The translations under genes were made by a program, and so were the position numbers. Below, one piece after another: positions 1-8,878 of a stretch of DNA of 34,525 nt. Positions within the stretch are counted from its first letter, which is position 1. Each line of letters opens with the position of its first letter. Source of the stretch: an uncultured Alphaproteobacteria bacterium (lineage in GTDB: Bacteria > Pseudomonadota > Alphaproteobacteria > CAAHEQ01 > UBA3637); NCBI GenBank assembly GCA_949286465.1, contig CASECI010000020.1:1-34525 (forward strand), written 5' to 3'. Under the pieces are notes generated by a model that searched no databases, was not told where the DNA came from, and saw nothing but the letters and a program-made list of their open reading frames with translations.

Positions 1-2
1 GT

Positions 3-1640
3 ATCCCTGCCTGTTCCGGTTGTCAGTCTTGCAGAGAGGGAACCTGTTATGATAATAATGCTTTATGTGGAACAAATGAGGTTTGTTCTTCTGGGACTTG
101 TACTTGTGCTCCCGGCGCTATTGAATGTCAAGGAAGTTGTCATGTATGTCCGGAAGGCTATTCTCTTGATACCTTGACATGCTCTTGTACATGTGATCCT
201 CAAGAATGCCCAGAAAATGCGACTTGGAATAGTTTAACCTGTTCCTGTGAATGTATTGAAGGATATGATATGTGTAATAACACATGTCATCCTCAATGCA
301 GTGGTTCTGGCATGACGGGAGAAAGAGATCCTGATACTTGTGCGTGCATCTGTCTTGAAGGCACCAATGCAGAAACTTGTGCTTGCCCAGAAGGGTATGT
401 CTATGTCGATGGACAATGCCAAAGTTTTGAATGCAGAGATGGAACAACTGGACAAACTTTTTTCTGTTATATCAATGGGAAAAGATGCGGAGAATACTGC
501 ACTTACGATGGGAAAAGTTGCGTACATGGAATTTGTTATCCTGATCAATGCCCATCTAATACAACTTTCCGCCAGATGCCATCTCCTTATCAATGGCATG
601 GTTGTCATTCTAAAACGGGGCCTGAATTTTGTACTCGTATTTTTCAAACAACCAATTCAAATTATTGGACATGCTTTGATGAAAATAATGATAGATGTTG
701 TGAGGGAACTGGTTTCGGAGCATGCTCTATAATAGGATCTTGCTATGACACACTGTGCGAAGATCTTGGCGGAACCCCTGCTATGGGAACGCTCGAATAT
801 GCTAAAGGTTGTTTTTTTAAAAATGGTTTAGAGTGTTTTTACCAGAAGAGTGCTTCTGTTTGGGCGTGTTATATGAACGGTACTCTTTGTGGAACATGTC
901 AAAATCCATTAACCTGTTGTCCTAATGCAGAGAAATGTCCTCTCCGTGATTTAAATGGAAATCCTACAACATATAATCCTGAAGATAGAAGTTGTACAAA
1001 TGGTGAAATTTCCTGCATCGGAAAAAATTGTTATAGAGAAGGTACTTCTTGTGGAAAATTATGCCAAGGTTCAATATTTGGCGTTTGCACAATCGGTGAT
1101 TGCTATCCCAAGAGTTGCCCCGGTGGATTTACATATGCTTATGTCAAGCCTCAAGATGGCTGGGGTTGTGTAAAGGGTTCTCTGGCTTGTATAGCTCAAC
1201 GTACTTCAGGTTATAGTGAAGAACAACAATATGCGTGTTACTATAATGACCAACTCTGCGGAACTCTATGCACATCATCAGGAAATTGTTTAAGTCCTTT
1301 ACTTCCTGAATGTAATAATGGAAAGTGTATTTTAGGTCGTTCTATCCCGATGGATTCTCAAGGGAAACCAACATGCGATACAAGTGTCTGTAAAAGTGCG
1401 ATAGAACAGGGATGGTGTTGTCCGGAAGGACATACATATGCGAACGGTGGCTGTACTCTTATTGAGTGTCCAGAAGGACAAATAGCTGATGAAGGAGGAA
1501 TTTGCAAGACTGCTTGTAAAAACAATGCTGAAGTCTTAGATTGCCTCTGTTCAGGAACAACTCATACGAATCAATTCAATGCTAAAATTTGTTGCGAAAG
1601 TGGATATACCTGGAATGAAAACTCTCAAACTTGCCAATAA
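3..1640 (+). CDS. Very Cys-rich repeat protein, C-terminal part (5' end outside window)
   Basis: The frame is open from the left edge of the window and ends at TAA 1638-1640, giving about 545 visible residues. The real start lies upstream. Roughly 79 of these residues are Cys (about 14%), with many Gly, Asn and Thr and no membrane segment in the visible part. Short EGF-like turns such as CPEGY and CxCxC recur at both ends. The centre is built of degenerate 58-70 residue repeats, listed separately. Such Cys density implies many disulfides and therefore an exported, surface or extracellular protein, but the signal peptide would lie upstream. I do not recognise a named family. The EGF-like look does not establish function. 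Codon use and AT content match the neighbouring bacterial genes, so contamination is unlikely. Coding status is near certain, function unknown. Confidence 0.85.
   Translation: MPACSGCQSCREGTCYDNNALCGTNEVCSSGTCTCAPGAIECQGSCHVCPEGYSLDTLTCSCTCDPQECPENATWNSLTCSCECIEGYDMCNNTCHPQCSGSGMTGERDPDTCACICLEGTNAETCACPEGYVYVDGQCQSFECRDGTTGQTFFCYINGKRCGEYCTYDGKSCVHGICYPDQCPSNTTFRQMPSPYQWHGCHSKTGPEFCTRIFQTTNSNYWTCFDENNDRCCEGTGFGACSIIGSCYDTLCEDLGGTPAMGTLEYAKGCFFKNGLECFYQKSASVWACYMNGTLCGTCQNPLTCCPNAEKCPLRDLNGNPTTYNPEDRSCTNGEISCIGKNCYREGTSCGKLCQGSIFGVCTIGDCYPKSCPGGFTYAYVKPQDGWGCVKGSLACIAQRTSGYSEEQQYACYYNDQLCGTLCTSSGNCLSPLLPECNNGKCILGRSIPMDSQGKPTCDTSVCKSAIEQGWCCPEGHTYANGGCTLIECPEGQIADEGGICKTACKNNAEVLDCLCSGTTHTNQFNAKICCESGYTWNENSQTCQ
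459..1310 (+). repeat. Degenerate tandem Cys-rich protein repeats within the first gene
   Basis: A module recurs with the form G/S-C, about 6-8 residues, C, about 4-17 residues, aromatic-x-C-Y/F-x-N/D-x3-C-G/C-x2-C, then a G-x-C-Y-x3-C tail. Cores are seen near 460 (FFCYINGKRCGEYC), 664 (WTCFDENNDRCC), 859 (WACYMNGTLCGTC), 1008 (a shorter variant ending TSCGKLC) and 1229 (YACYYNDQLCGTLC). Successive G/S-C starts lie about 58-69 codons apart. The copies have diverged strongly at DNA level, so these are old protein repeats and not recent duplications. Confidence 0.7.
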
Positions 1641-1644
1641 AAAA

Positions 1645-1675
1645 GAAAATAGGAATTTTAATAAAAGCTATTTTC
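1645..1675 (+). terminator. Weak AT-rich inverted repeat after the Cys-rich gene
   Basis: GAAAATAG at 1645-1652 pairs perfectly with CTATTTTC at 1668-1675 around a 15-base loop, starting four bases after the stop codon. The stem is short and AT-rich and has no real T-run after it, so it is at best a weak terminator. The rest of 1641-1798 shows no gene. A possible -10 (TATATA, 1780-1785) for the next gene lacks a convincing -35. Confidence 0.25.
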
Positions 1676-1798
1676 AACTGATAAAATAAATTCATCTTAT
1701 AAAAAATCTAACCGAAAAGACACAAAATAAATACTGGAAACATATCTTATTATGTGCTACAACTTATCTCATGTTTTCTTATATAGGGTTATTATTAC

Positions 1799-4700
1799 AT
1801 GATTAATACTTTAAAAAATAGACGATTCTTACCTTTGCTCTTCTCTCATATCTGCGGAGCATTCAATGATAATTTAATTAAAAATATATTTGTCCTTCTA
1901 GCCGCATACAAGCTTACTCAAGGAAGCTTCTATTGGATGCTCATCGCCTTCTGCCTTTATGGTGTTTCGTTCCTTGCTACTTCTTTATATGCTGGACCTT
2001 TATGTGATAAATTTCCTAGAAACATGCTTATAAAACGCATCAAGCTTATTGAAATTGGCGTGATGGCTTTTACGCTCGTTAGCATATTCTTAGAAAGTCG
2101 CTTTTTAATGCTCGGAGCACTTACTGCATTAGGAATCTGCACCTCTTTTACGAGATGTGCTAAAAACTCCATTATCCCTAATCTTGTTCCGACAAAAAAT
2201 ATCTTATCTGCAAATGCTCTGCTTAAAGGAGCTACGTTTGCTATGTCTTTGTTGTGTAGTATTTTATTCGCAATAGCTCTTCCTTTGAATATTTCTTTAA
2301 ATATCTTAGGGGGTGTTTTATTATTATCTTCATTGCTAGGATATTTCTTCGCTACAAAAATTCCTACCGTATCGCCAGCTGATGGTGTTTTGGTTGTTGA
2401 AAAAAATCCTCTTAATTATATCTCTAGCTTTTCTGCGTTTATTGAAGAAAACAAAACTTTAAAATTCTATATTTCCTCTATTGCTTGGTATTGGCTACTT
2501 GGAGGAGTAATCGCTTTCTTCTCATTCGATTATGCTCAAGAAGTTTTATTCGCTCAAAATACTATTTTATTATTCTTAACTGCTTTATTCTCTTTCGGGT
2601 ATATTTTAGGGGCAGTATTGTGCGCGCATCTGACAAACATAAAAAAAACTGATTTTATTGTTCCTTTAAGTGCTCTCGGCATCTCTATTTTCCTCTTTGA
2701 TGCTATTCACGCCTCTTTTTCTTTTCAACCCTCTTCTTCACTCGCAACGGTAGGCCAATTCTTTAATTTAGGCTTTTGTTCTTACCGATTAGCTTTTGAC
2801 GTTATCGCTATCGCTGTTTGTGGAGCTTGTTTTGCTATTCCATTCTATGCTCTACTTCAGAAAAATACCCCTAATAAGGTAATAGGCCGTATGATGGGAT
2901 TCTCAACATACGTTTGTTCTTTAGCTGTTATGAGTGCTATTTTAATCGTCTTAGCCCTAAAAATGCTAAACATTTCTATCCTTTTCGTCTTTTTAACTCT
3001 TGCTGTGATTAATTTATTCTTTGTTATTTATGCAAGTCAAATACTCCCTATTCCAACAAGACGCAAAATCTTCAAAAAAATTCTGACACTCTTATTTGAT
3101 GTTCATGTCGAAGGACTAGAAAATCTTAAAAAATCCGGAAAAAGAACATTGATGATTACAAATCATACCTCGTATCTTGATGCTTTAATCATATCAACTT
3201 TTATTGAACAAAAAATAACATTCTCATTAACAAATAAATTAGCTGGAAAATGGTGGATTAAATTCTTTTGTAATTTAATGGATGTCCGTGCTCTTGACCC
3301 CGTTAGCCCTCTCGCCATTAAAGCTATGGTAGAAGAATTAAGACAAGATAAACTGTGTATGATTTTTACAGAATCTCAAGTCGCTGATGGGCAAACTCGA
3401 ATGAAGCTCTATGAAGGCCCTGCTCTCATGGCAGAAAAAGCAAATGCAAATTTATTACCTATTCAGATTTATGGTGCAGATCATTCTATCTTCTCTCGTA
3501 TTAAAACAAAATCATATACGACGTTATTTCCTAAGATTACAATGAAAATACTAGAGCCTATTGATTTCACTCCGCCTAAAAATGTCTCTTTCAGAGAAGC
3601 ACGACGTATATCAAGTAGCAAACTTTATGACTTGCTTTCTATTATGACGTTTAATAATTACGAAATACATCAAACGCTCTTTAGTGCACTTATAAAATCT
3701 ATGAAAATTGTCGGCCGAAATAAGTATCTTTTAGAAGATACTGAAAGAAAGCCTCTGAAAATGAAACATATTTTATTGCGCTCTTTTATCCTAGGAAGGC
3801 TTATTAATAAAGTTCTCCCAAATGAAAAAACATTAGGGATTCTTCTACCGACATCAAATGCTTGCGCTTTAACTGTAATAGGTCTCCACGCTTATGGAAA
3901 ATTACCTGCTATGCTCAATTTTTCAAGCGGACCTAAGCAAGTTATTTCAACCTGTGAAACAGCTCAAATAAAAACAGTTATCACCGCCAAAAAAGTTATC
4001 TTACTTGCAAAACTTGAAAATTTAATTGACGCTCTTACAAAAGCTGGAATTCAAGTTATTTACTTAGAAGATCTCAAAAAAGAATTAACGTTTAAAGATA
4101 AACTATTCGGTATCAAAGGAATGTTTTTCCCTACAAAAACATATAAAGAAACCTCCAATGGAGCTCAATCGACTGATCCCGCCGTTATCTTGTTTACTTC
4201 TGGCTCTGAAGGTCTCCCTAAAGCTGTCTTGTTGAGCCATGAAAATTTCTTGGGTAATATTTATCAAGTCCCAACGAAATATGATATTTTTCCAAACGAT
4301 GTTATGTTGAATTGTTTACCTATGTTCCATTCTTTTGGTTTAATGGCAGGAACATTTTTACCTTTAATACTCGGGATTAAAACAGTTCTTTATCCAACTC
4401 CGTTACACTACCGTATCATACCAGAGCTATGTAGTGCTACACGAGCAACAATTATGTTCGGAACGGACACATTCTTAGCCGGATATGCAAAATGCGCTAA
4501 TCCTTATGACTTTAATAGTTTGAGAATTGTTATTGCTGGCGCTGAAAAGCTGAAAGATGAAACACGACAAATTTGGTCAGAAAAATTTGGCGTACGCGTC
4601 ATGGAAGGATATGGGGCAACTGAATGTTCTCCTGTTATTGCAGTCAATACTTTCCTCCATAATAAAATAGGCTCTGTTGGACGTCTTATGACAGGAATGG

Positions 4701-5203
4701 AATATAAGCTCAAACCCGTACCTGGAATTAAAGACGGGGCTGAATTAGTCGTTCGAGGCCCTAACATCATGTTAGGATATATGAAACATGATAAACCGGG
4801 TGTCTTGCAACCGCCAAAAGACGGTTGGTATGAAACAGGCGATATTGTTCATATTGATGAAGATGGCTTTGTCTTTATTAAAGGACGTTCAAAACGGTTT
4901 GCTAAAATTGGCGGAGAAATGGTTTCTCTGTTGTCTGTAGAACAAGTTATAGCCGAAAACTGGCCTGGCTTCATTAGTGGTGTCGTAAGTATCCCTGATC
5001 CTAAAAAGGGCGAGCAAATTATTTTAATTACAACATGCTCTGAAATCACGCAAGAAAAGTTAGTTCAAGCTTTTAAAACTGCTGGTATAAATGAACTAGC
5101 TATTCCAAAGAAAATTATTTTTACCACAGAACCTCCTCTTTTAGGAACCGGAAAATTCGATTATGTGACAGCTAAAGAAATGGCTTTAAAATCGGCCTCA
5201 TAA
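1799..5203 (+). CDS. aas: LplT-like transporter / PlsC acyltransferase / acyl-ACP synthetase fusion
   Basis: The 1134-residue protein has three parts. Residues 1 to about 420 form a multi-pass MFS transporter like LplT, which flips lysophospholipids inward. Residues about 430-640 form a PlsC-type acyltransferase with the NHxxxxD motif (N455, H456, D461). Residues about 650-1134 form an AMP-binding acyl-ACP synthetase with the nucleotide motif TSGSEGLPK (800-808), EGYGATE and YETGD. The combination predicts one inner-membrane machine that imports lysophospholipid and re-acylates it. In E. coli the work is split between LplT and Aas (about 720 residues). From memory, this triple fusion is annotated in other proteobacteria as acyl-ACP--phospholipid O-acyltransferase. 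The start is the first ATG, about 10 bases after an AGGG. It has its own terminator and stands apart from the division cluster. Confidence 0.9.
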   Translation: MINTLKNRRFLPLLFSHICGAFNDNLIKNIFVLLAAYKLTQGSFYWMLIAFCLYGVSFLATSLYAGPLCDKFPRNMLIKRIKLIEIGVMAFTLVSIFLESRFLMLGALTALGICTSFTRCAKNSIIPNLVPTKNILSANALLKGATFAMSLLCSILFAIALPLNISLNILGGVLLLSSLLGYFFATKIPTVSPADGVLVVEKNPLNYISSFSAFIEENKTLKFYISSIAWYWLLGGVIAFFSFDYAQEVLFAQNTILLFLTALFSFGYILGAVLCAHLTNIKKTDFIVPLSALGISIFLFDAIHASFSFQPSSSLATVGQFFNLGFCSYRLAFDVIAIAVCGACFAIPFYALLQKNTPNKVIGRMMGFSTYVCSLAVMSAILIVLALKMLNISILFVFLTLAVINLFFVIYASQILPIPTRRKIFKKILTLLFDVHVEGLENLKKSGKRTLMITNHTSYLDALIISTFIEQKITFSLTNKLAGKWWIKFFCNLMDVRALDPVSPLAIKAMVEELRQDKLCMIFTESQVADGQTRMKLYEGPALMAEKANANLLPIQIYGADHSIFSRIKTKSYTTLFPKITMKILEPIDFTPPKNVSFREARRISSSKLYDLLSIMTFNNYEIHQTLFSALIKSMKIVGRNKYLLEDTERKPLKMKHILLRSFILGRLINKVLPNEKTLGILLPTSNACALTVIGLHAYGKLPAMLNFSSGPKQVISTCETAQIKTVITAKKVILLAKLENLIDALTKAGIQVIYLEDLKKELTFKDKLFGIKGMFFPTKTYKETSNGAQSTDPAVILFTSGSEGLPKAVLLSHENFLGNIYQVPTKYDIFPNDVMLNCLPMFHSFGLMAGTFLPLILGIKTVLYPTPLHYRIIPELCSATRATIMFGTDTFLAGYAKCANPYDFNSLRIVIAGAEKLKDETRQIWSEKFGVRVMEGYGATECSPVIAVNTFLHNKIGSVGRLMTGMEYKLKPVPGIKDGAELVVRGPNIMLGYMKHDKPGVLQPPKDGWYETGDIVHIDEDGFVFIKGRSKRFAKIGGEMVSLLSVEQVIAENWPGFISGVVSIPDPKKGEQIILITTCSEITQEKLVQAFKTAGINELAIPKKIIFTTEPPLLGTGKFDYVTAKEMALKSAS

Positions 5204-5231
5204 GGAAAGCTCTGAGAGCTTTCCTTTCTTT
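5204..5231 (+). terminator. Rho-independent terminator after aas
   Basis: A perfect 9-bp stem, GGAAAGCTC (5204-5212) with GAGCTTTCC (5216-5224), has a TGA loop and a T-rich tail (5225-5231). It begins directly after the aas stop codon and separates aas from the mraZ promoter. Confidence 0.9.
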
Positions 5232-5337
5232 AGTATTTTATTTACATTTTTATACTAATCTAAGTCATTATACACAAAAGAGGTTGAAAGTTCTTCTTTT
5301 GTTCTAAACTAGTTATTCATCTTATTGTATATTTCCA

Positions 5338-5372
5338 TTGACTCCCATGCCATCCCATGTTATCCCATAGAT
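5338..5372 (+). promoter_or_regulatory. mraZ promoter with three MraZ-type operator boxes
   Basis: TTGACT (5338-5343) lies 17 bases before TATCCC (5361-5366), a plausible -35/-10 pair. Over it lie three direct repeats beginning TCCCA at 5343, 5353 and 5363, exactly 10 bases apart. On the minus strand they read TGGGA three times. MraZ of E. coli is known to bind TGGGN repeats spaced by 5 bases upstream of its own gene, which matches this spacing. Because the boxes cover spacer and -10, autorepression of the division cluster is the natural inference. Confidence 0.8.
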
Positions 5373-5416
5373 ATAAAAAATGGAGAATCGAGTCTGGCGT
5401 AAAACAGGGGATAAAA

Positions 5417-5890
5417 ATGATCAAGAAAAGTTATCTTTTCCTTGATACCATCACAAACAAGATTGATATAAAAGGTCGTGTATCAATCCCTGCAGATTAT
5501 CGTCTCATTTTTGAAGAAAAACAAACAGAACTCATTCTATATCGTTCTTTTAAATATCCTTGCATAGAAGGATGTACATCCGACTTATTAGAGAACCTTG
5601 CAAATAAAATTGATGCCGTTTTTGATGATTTTTCTTTAGAGCAGGATAATCTTACTTCTCTTATTTACGCTGACTCAAAAATCTTTGTCCCTGATAGTAC
5701 AGGAAGAATATCCTTAACGCCCAAATTGATAACGCATGCACAATTATCTGATGTAGCTGCTTTTGTCGGGAAAGGGAAAACATTTCAGATTTGGCAACCG
5801 ACTCTTTTAGAACAACATCTTGAAGGAGTTCGTAAAAAAGCGTTCCAAAATCCACCTACATTAAGTAAAAAAGGAGAGGAGAATTTATGA
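5417..5890 (+). CDS. mraZ: Transcriptional regulator MraZ
   Basis: MraZ is a DNA-binding repressor of the division cluster made of two AbrB-like (SpoVT-fold) halves. Both signature motifs are present: NKIDIKGRVSIPADYR near residues 14-29 and DSTGRISLTPKL in the second half. The 157-residue length is close to the usual 140-155. I chose the ATG at 5417 because AGGGG (5406-5410) sits 6 bases upstream. A longer frame from 5357 would begin inside the operator and is unlikely. The gene opens the cluster, directly after its own predicted binding sites, and overlaps rsmH by 4 bases (ATGA). Confidence 0.92.
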   Translation: MIKKSYLFLDTITNKIDIKGRVSIPADYRLIFEEKQTELILYRSFKYPCIEGCTSDLLENLANKIDAVFDDFSLEQDNLTSLIYADSKIFVPDSTGRISLTPKLITHAQLSDVAAFVGKGKTFQIWQPTLLEQHLEGVRKKAFQNPPTLSKKGEENL

Positions 5891-6804
5891 GCGATAGACT
5901 CCATATTCCTGTTTTACTTAAAGAAGTCATTCATATCTTAGATATTCAGCCGAATGGTATATATATTGATGGCACCTTTGGAGCTGGAGGCTACTCTGAA
6001 GCTATTTTGAATACCAATCCTTCCGTTCGGGTCATTGCTATTGATCAAGATGAAACAGCTATTCAAGCAGGACAAGATTTAGTTAAAAAATACGCTCCTC
6101 GGTTAAGCTTAATACATGGGCGGTTTGGAGACATGGAAAAGCTTATCTCTGAAAAAGTAAATGGTATCGTTCTAGATATTGGTGTTTCTTCTATGCAAAT
6201 TGATCAACCCCAAAGAGGCTTTTCTTTCCAAAAAAATGGACCGTTAGATATGCGAATGGGACAATCCGGTCCAACGGCTGCTGATATTGTTAATACCTAC
6301 AAGGAAAATGATTTAGCCGATATTTTCTATGAATTTGGAGAAGAAAAAGCCTCTCGCAGAATAGCGAAAAAAATTGTCCAACAGAGAGCTATTAAAAAAT
6401 TTGAAACAACTCTAGAGCTGGCAAATACTATTCATTCTTGTCTTCCTCATAAACCTGGGGAAATCGACAGTGCCACAAGAACTTTTCAAGCGCTTCGAAT
6501 TTACGTCAACGATGAATTAGGAGAATTAAAAAAAGGTCTTGCTGCTGCCAAGTCTCTTTTAAAACCAGATGGTATTTTAGCTGTTGTTTCTTTTCATTCT
6601 CTCGAAGACCGTATTGTTAAAAATTTTATGGCACAGGAATCTGGGCATACCTCTAACCCGTCTAAATATCTCCCCACAATCCAAAAAAGTCCGCCCTCTT
6701 TTCATGTTCTAACAAAAAAACCGATTCTTCCTTCTGAAAAAGAATTATCGGAAAATCCTCGTTCTCGTTCTAGTCGACTTCGGGCTGCTAGGAGGCTTAT
6801 ATGA
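5887..6804 (+). CDS. rsmH: 16S rRNA (cytosine-1402-N4)-methyltransferase RsmH
   Basis: RsmH (MraW) uses S-adenosylmethionine to N4-methylate C1402 in the 16S rRNA P-site region. The protein opens with HIPVLLKEV, has the SAM-binding loop GTFGAGGYSEAIL at residues 29-41, then VLDIGVSSMQID, RGFSF and GPLDMRM, and later SFHSLEDRIVK. All are typical of the family. Its 305 residues match the usual length. It is translationally coupled to mraZ through an ATGA overlap with a strong AAGGAGAGGA upstream, and its end overlaps ftsL by 4 bases. Confidence 0.96.
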   Translation: MSDRLHIPVLLKEVIHILDIQPNGIYIDGTFGAGGYSEAILNTNPSVRVIAIDQDETAIQAGQDLVKKYAPRLSLIHGRFGDMEKLISEKVNGIVLDIGVSSMQIDQPQRGFSFQKNGPLDMRMGQSGPTAADIVNTYKENDLADIFYEFGEEKASRRIAKKIVQQRAIKKFETTLELANTIHSCLPHKPGEIDSATRTFQALRIYVNDELGELKKGLAAAKSLLKPDGILAVVSFHSLEDRIVKNFMAQESGHTSNPSKYLPTIQKSPPSFHVLTKKPILPSEKELSENPRSRSSRLRAARRLI

Positions 6805-7133
6805 AACGTTTCCTTTTTAATTGTTTCTTTCTTTTATGTGCTCTTATTGCTTGTTCAGGCATGTTTATTTTGAAATATCAGGTTCTGGATAAAGAAGAAC
6901 AACTCAAATCTCTTCATGCTCAAATTATTCAAAATCAACGGACTATTCATGTACTAAAAGCTGAATGGACTCACCTAAACGACCCCGAAAGAATTCGTTT
7001 TTTAATTGCTCATCACACAACGCTTAACGTCATTAAATCTAATCAAATCATTGAATTAGAAGATGTCGCCTTCAAAGAAGCTCCCTTACCTAGTCGTAAG
7101 CCTGAAATAATTCCTGCATCTTATGAGGAATAA
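6801..7133 (+). CDS. ftsL: Cell division protein FtsL-like
   Basis: The 110-residue protein has a short basic N-terminus, one membrane helix at about residues 4-25, then a predicted coiled coil (about 30-58) and a polar periplasmic tail. This is the FtsL plan: a bitopic protein that joins FtsQ and FtsB and helps activate FtsW-FtsI. FtsL sequences are poorly conserved, so the call rests mainly on size, topology and the fixed position between rsmH and ftsI. LNDPERIRFLIAHH resembles the segment that follows the coiled coil in alphaproteobacterial FtsL. It overlaps rsmH by 4 bases and ends 2 bases before ftsI. Confidence 0.8.
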   Translation: MKRFLFNCFFLLCALIACSGMFILKYQVLDKEEQLKSLHAQIIQNQRTIHVLKAEWTHLNDPERIRFLIAHHTTLNVIKSNQIIELEDVAFKEAPLPSRKPEIIPASYEE

Positions 7134-7135
7134 CC

Positions 7136-8869
7136 ATGCTACGGAAAAAAAAGCCTTCATTTTATTATGTCGGACAAGAAATTCCGACAACATCTAATGA
7201 CCGTTATCGCTTCCTTGATAAGACAACTGTCAGTGCTTTAAAAACTGGCCGTTTTCGTATGCTCCTTGTAGCTTACGTTTTCCTAATCGCCTTTGCTATT
7301 TTAAGTATTCGCTTATTTGAACAAACTGTCCTGAAAAGAAATCCAACCCGCTCGCAACATATATTAATGGTTGCAGATGATCTACCGGTGAAAAGAGCAG
7401 ATATCATTGACAGAAAAGGAACAATCTTAGCAACAAGTCTTCCTACCGTCGATTTATATGTAGACGCACGAGATATTCCTCATCCTCAACAAATGGCAAA
7501 AGATATTTTAAAAATCTTACCTAATTTAGATAAAGAAGATTTATTAAAAAAACTCAAATCAAAATCAAGCTTCCGTTTTATTAAAAGAAATCTAACACCC
7601 AAAGAACAATACGCCATCAACAAATTGGGATACCCTCAATTAAACTTTATAGATGGAGAACAACGAATATATCCGCAAAGTCATTTGTTTTCTCATATTT
7701 TAGGCTTCACAAATATAGACGGAAAAGGTATTTCTGGGCTCGAAATGACATATCAAAAACGGCTCACATCAGAAAAGAAACCCTTACAGTTAACTCTAGA
7801 TACGGGTGTTCAAAATATCGTTCGCTATGAATTGAATAAAGCTATCGAAAAATTTAGTGCCACAGCTGGTGCTGCTATTGTTATGAATGCTCAAAATGGA
7901 GAAATTATTGCTTTAACATCTTTACCCGATTTTGATCCTAATCGTCCTTCGACACGGACAGATAGTAATATCTTTAATCGAGCAACTCTTGGTTTATATG
8001 AAGTTGGCTCTGTTATGAAACCTTTCACTGTCGCTATGGGATTGGAGACTGGCGTCATTAAACCTGATGATCGTGTCGATGCAACAAAGCCTCTCCGATT
8101 TGGTCGTTTTACAGTCACAGATTTCCAAGGGAAAAATCGTTTCTTAAACATACCTGAAGTCTTAATTTATTCTTCTAATATCGGCTCTGCTAAAATAGGA
8201 ATGGCAGTCGGAGTAGAACAACAAAAAGCCTTCTTAGAAAGATTTGGCCTTTTATCTTTAGTCCCTTGTGAGCTCCCAGAAAGAGGTCGACCCATTCAAC
8301 CAGAGATTTGGAGAGAAGTAAATGGAGCAACTATATCTTATGGTTATGGCATTGCTGTTTCTCCTTTACATATGGCGACAGCTGTTAGTGCGCTGGTCAA
8401 TGGAGGTATTTATTATGCGCCTACTTTCATCAAAAGGCCATCTAAAGATACACCTGGAACGCAAATTATTTCTCCCAAAACATCTCAGATTTTAAGACAT
8501 ATGATGCGTGCTGTTGTTGACATAGGCTCTGGTAAAAAAGCAAACATCAAGGGATATCTCGTCGGAGGAAAAACAGGTTCCGCAGAAATGCAAGACTTGC
8601 ATGGTAAATATATTAAAGGGACGCTTCGTACATCTTTCGTTGGAACCTTTCCAATTGATAATCCTCAATACGTTTTATATGTGATGCTTGAAAATCCTAA
8701 AAAAAGAAAAGAAGATTGGTATTTTAATACAGCCGGATGGAATGCCGCTCCAACAGGAGGAGCCATTATTGAAGCAATAGCACCTCTTCTTGGTATTACC
8801 CCGAAAGAAGAACTTGAAAAACCATCCTATATTGAAGTAGCATATGAAAAATATAAAAATAAAGAATAG
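7136..8869 (+). CDS. ftsI: Septal peptidoglycan transpeptidase FtsI (PBP3)
   Basis: This class B penicillin-binding protein cross-links septal peptidoglycan. A short cytoplasmic segment and one membrane helix (about residues 41-60) precede a dimerisation domain and the transpeptidase domain. All three active-site motifs are present: SVMK with catalytic Ser292 and Lys295, SSN at 346-348, and KTG at 479-481. The 577-residue length is normal. The extracellular fold acts in the periplasm with FtsW, encoded downstream. No truncation or missing residue was seen. The ATG lies two bases after the ftsL stop. Confidence 0.96.
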   Translation: MLRKKKPSFYYVGQEIPTTSNDRYRFLDKTTVSALKTGRFRMLLVAYVFLIAFAILSIRLFEQTVLKRNPTRSQHILMVADDLPVKRADIIDRKGTILATSLPTVDLYVDARDIPHPQQMAKDILKILPNLDKEDLLKKLKSKSSFRFIKRNLTPKEQYAINKLGYPQLNFIDGEQRIYPQSHLFSHILGFTNIDGKGISGLEMTYQKRLTSEKKPLQLTLDTGVQNIVRYELNKAIEKFSATAGAAIVMNAQNGEIIALTSLPDFDPNRPSTRTDSNIFNRATLGLYEVGSVMKPFTVAMGLETGVIKPDDRVDATKPLRFGRFTVTDFQGKNRFLNIPEVLIYSSNIGSAKIGMAVGVEQQKAFLERFGLLSLVPCELPERGRPIQPEIWREVNGATISYGYGIAVSPLHMATAVSALVNGGIYYAPTFIKRPSKDTPGTQIISPKTSQILRHMMRAVVDIGSGKKANIKGYLVGGKTGSAEMQDLHGKYIKGTLRTSFVGTFPIDNPQYVLYVMLENPKKRKEDWYFNTAGWNAAPTGGAIIEAIAPLLGITPKEELEKPSYIEVAYEKYKNKE

Positions 8870-8878
8870 GACGATTAC

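Noticed and set aside
234-647. Minus-strand frames over the Cys-rich gene
   Set aside because: They are shadows of the + strand gene: composition is unlike other proteins here and there is no ribosome site or promoter.
3-1640. Eukaryotic contamination, suggested by EGF-like Cys patterns
   Set aside because: The frame is uninterrupted, has bacterial codon use like its neighbours and sits 158 bases from a clear bacterial gene.
5357-5416. Longer N-terminus of MraZ from an upstream ATG
   Set aside because: This start lies inside the operator repeats and the -10 region; the ATG at 5417 has a good ribosome site and gives the family's N-terminus.
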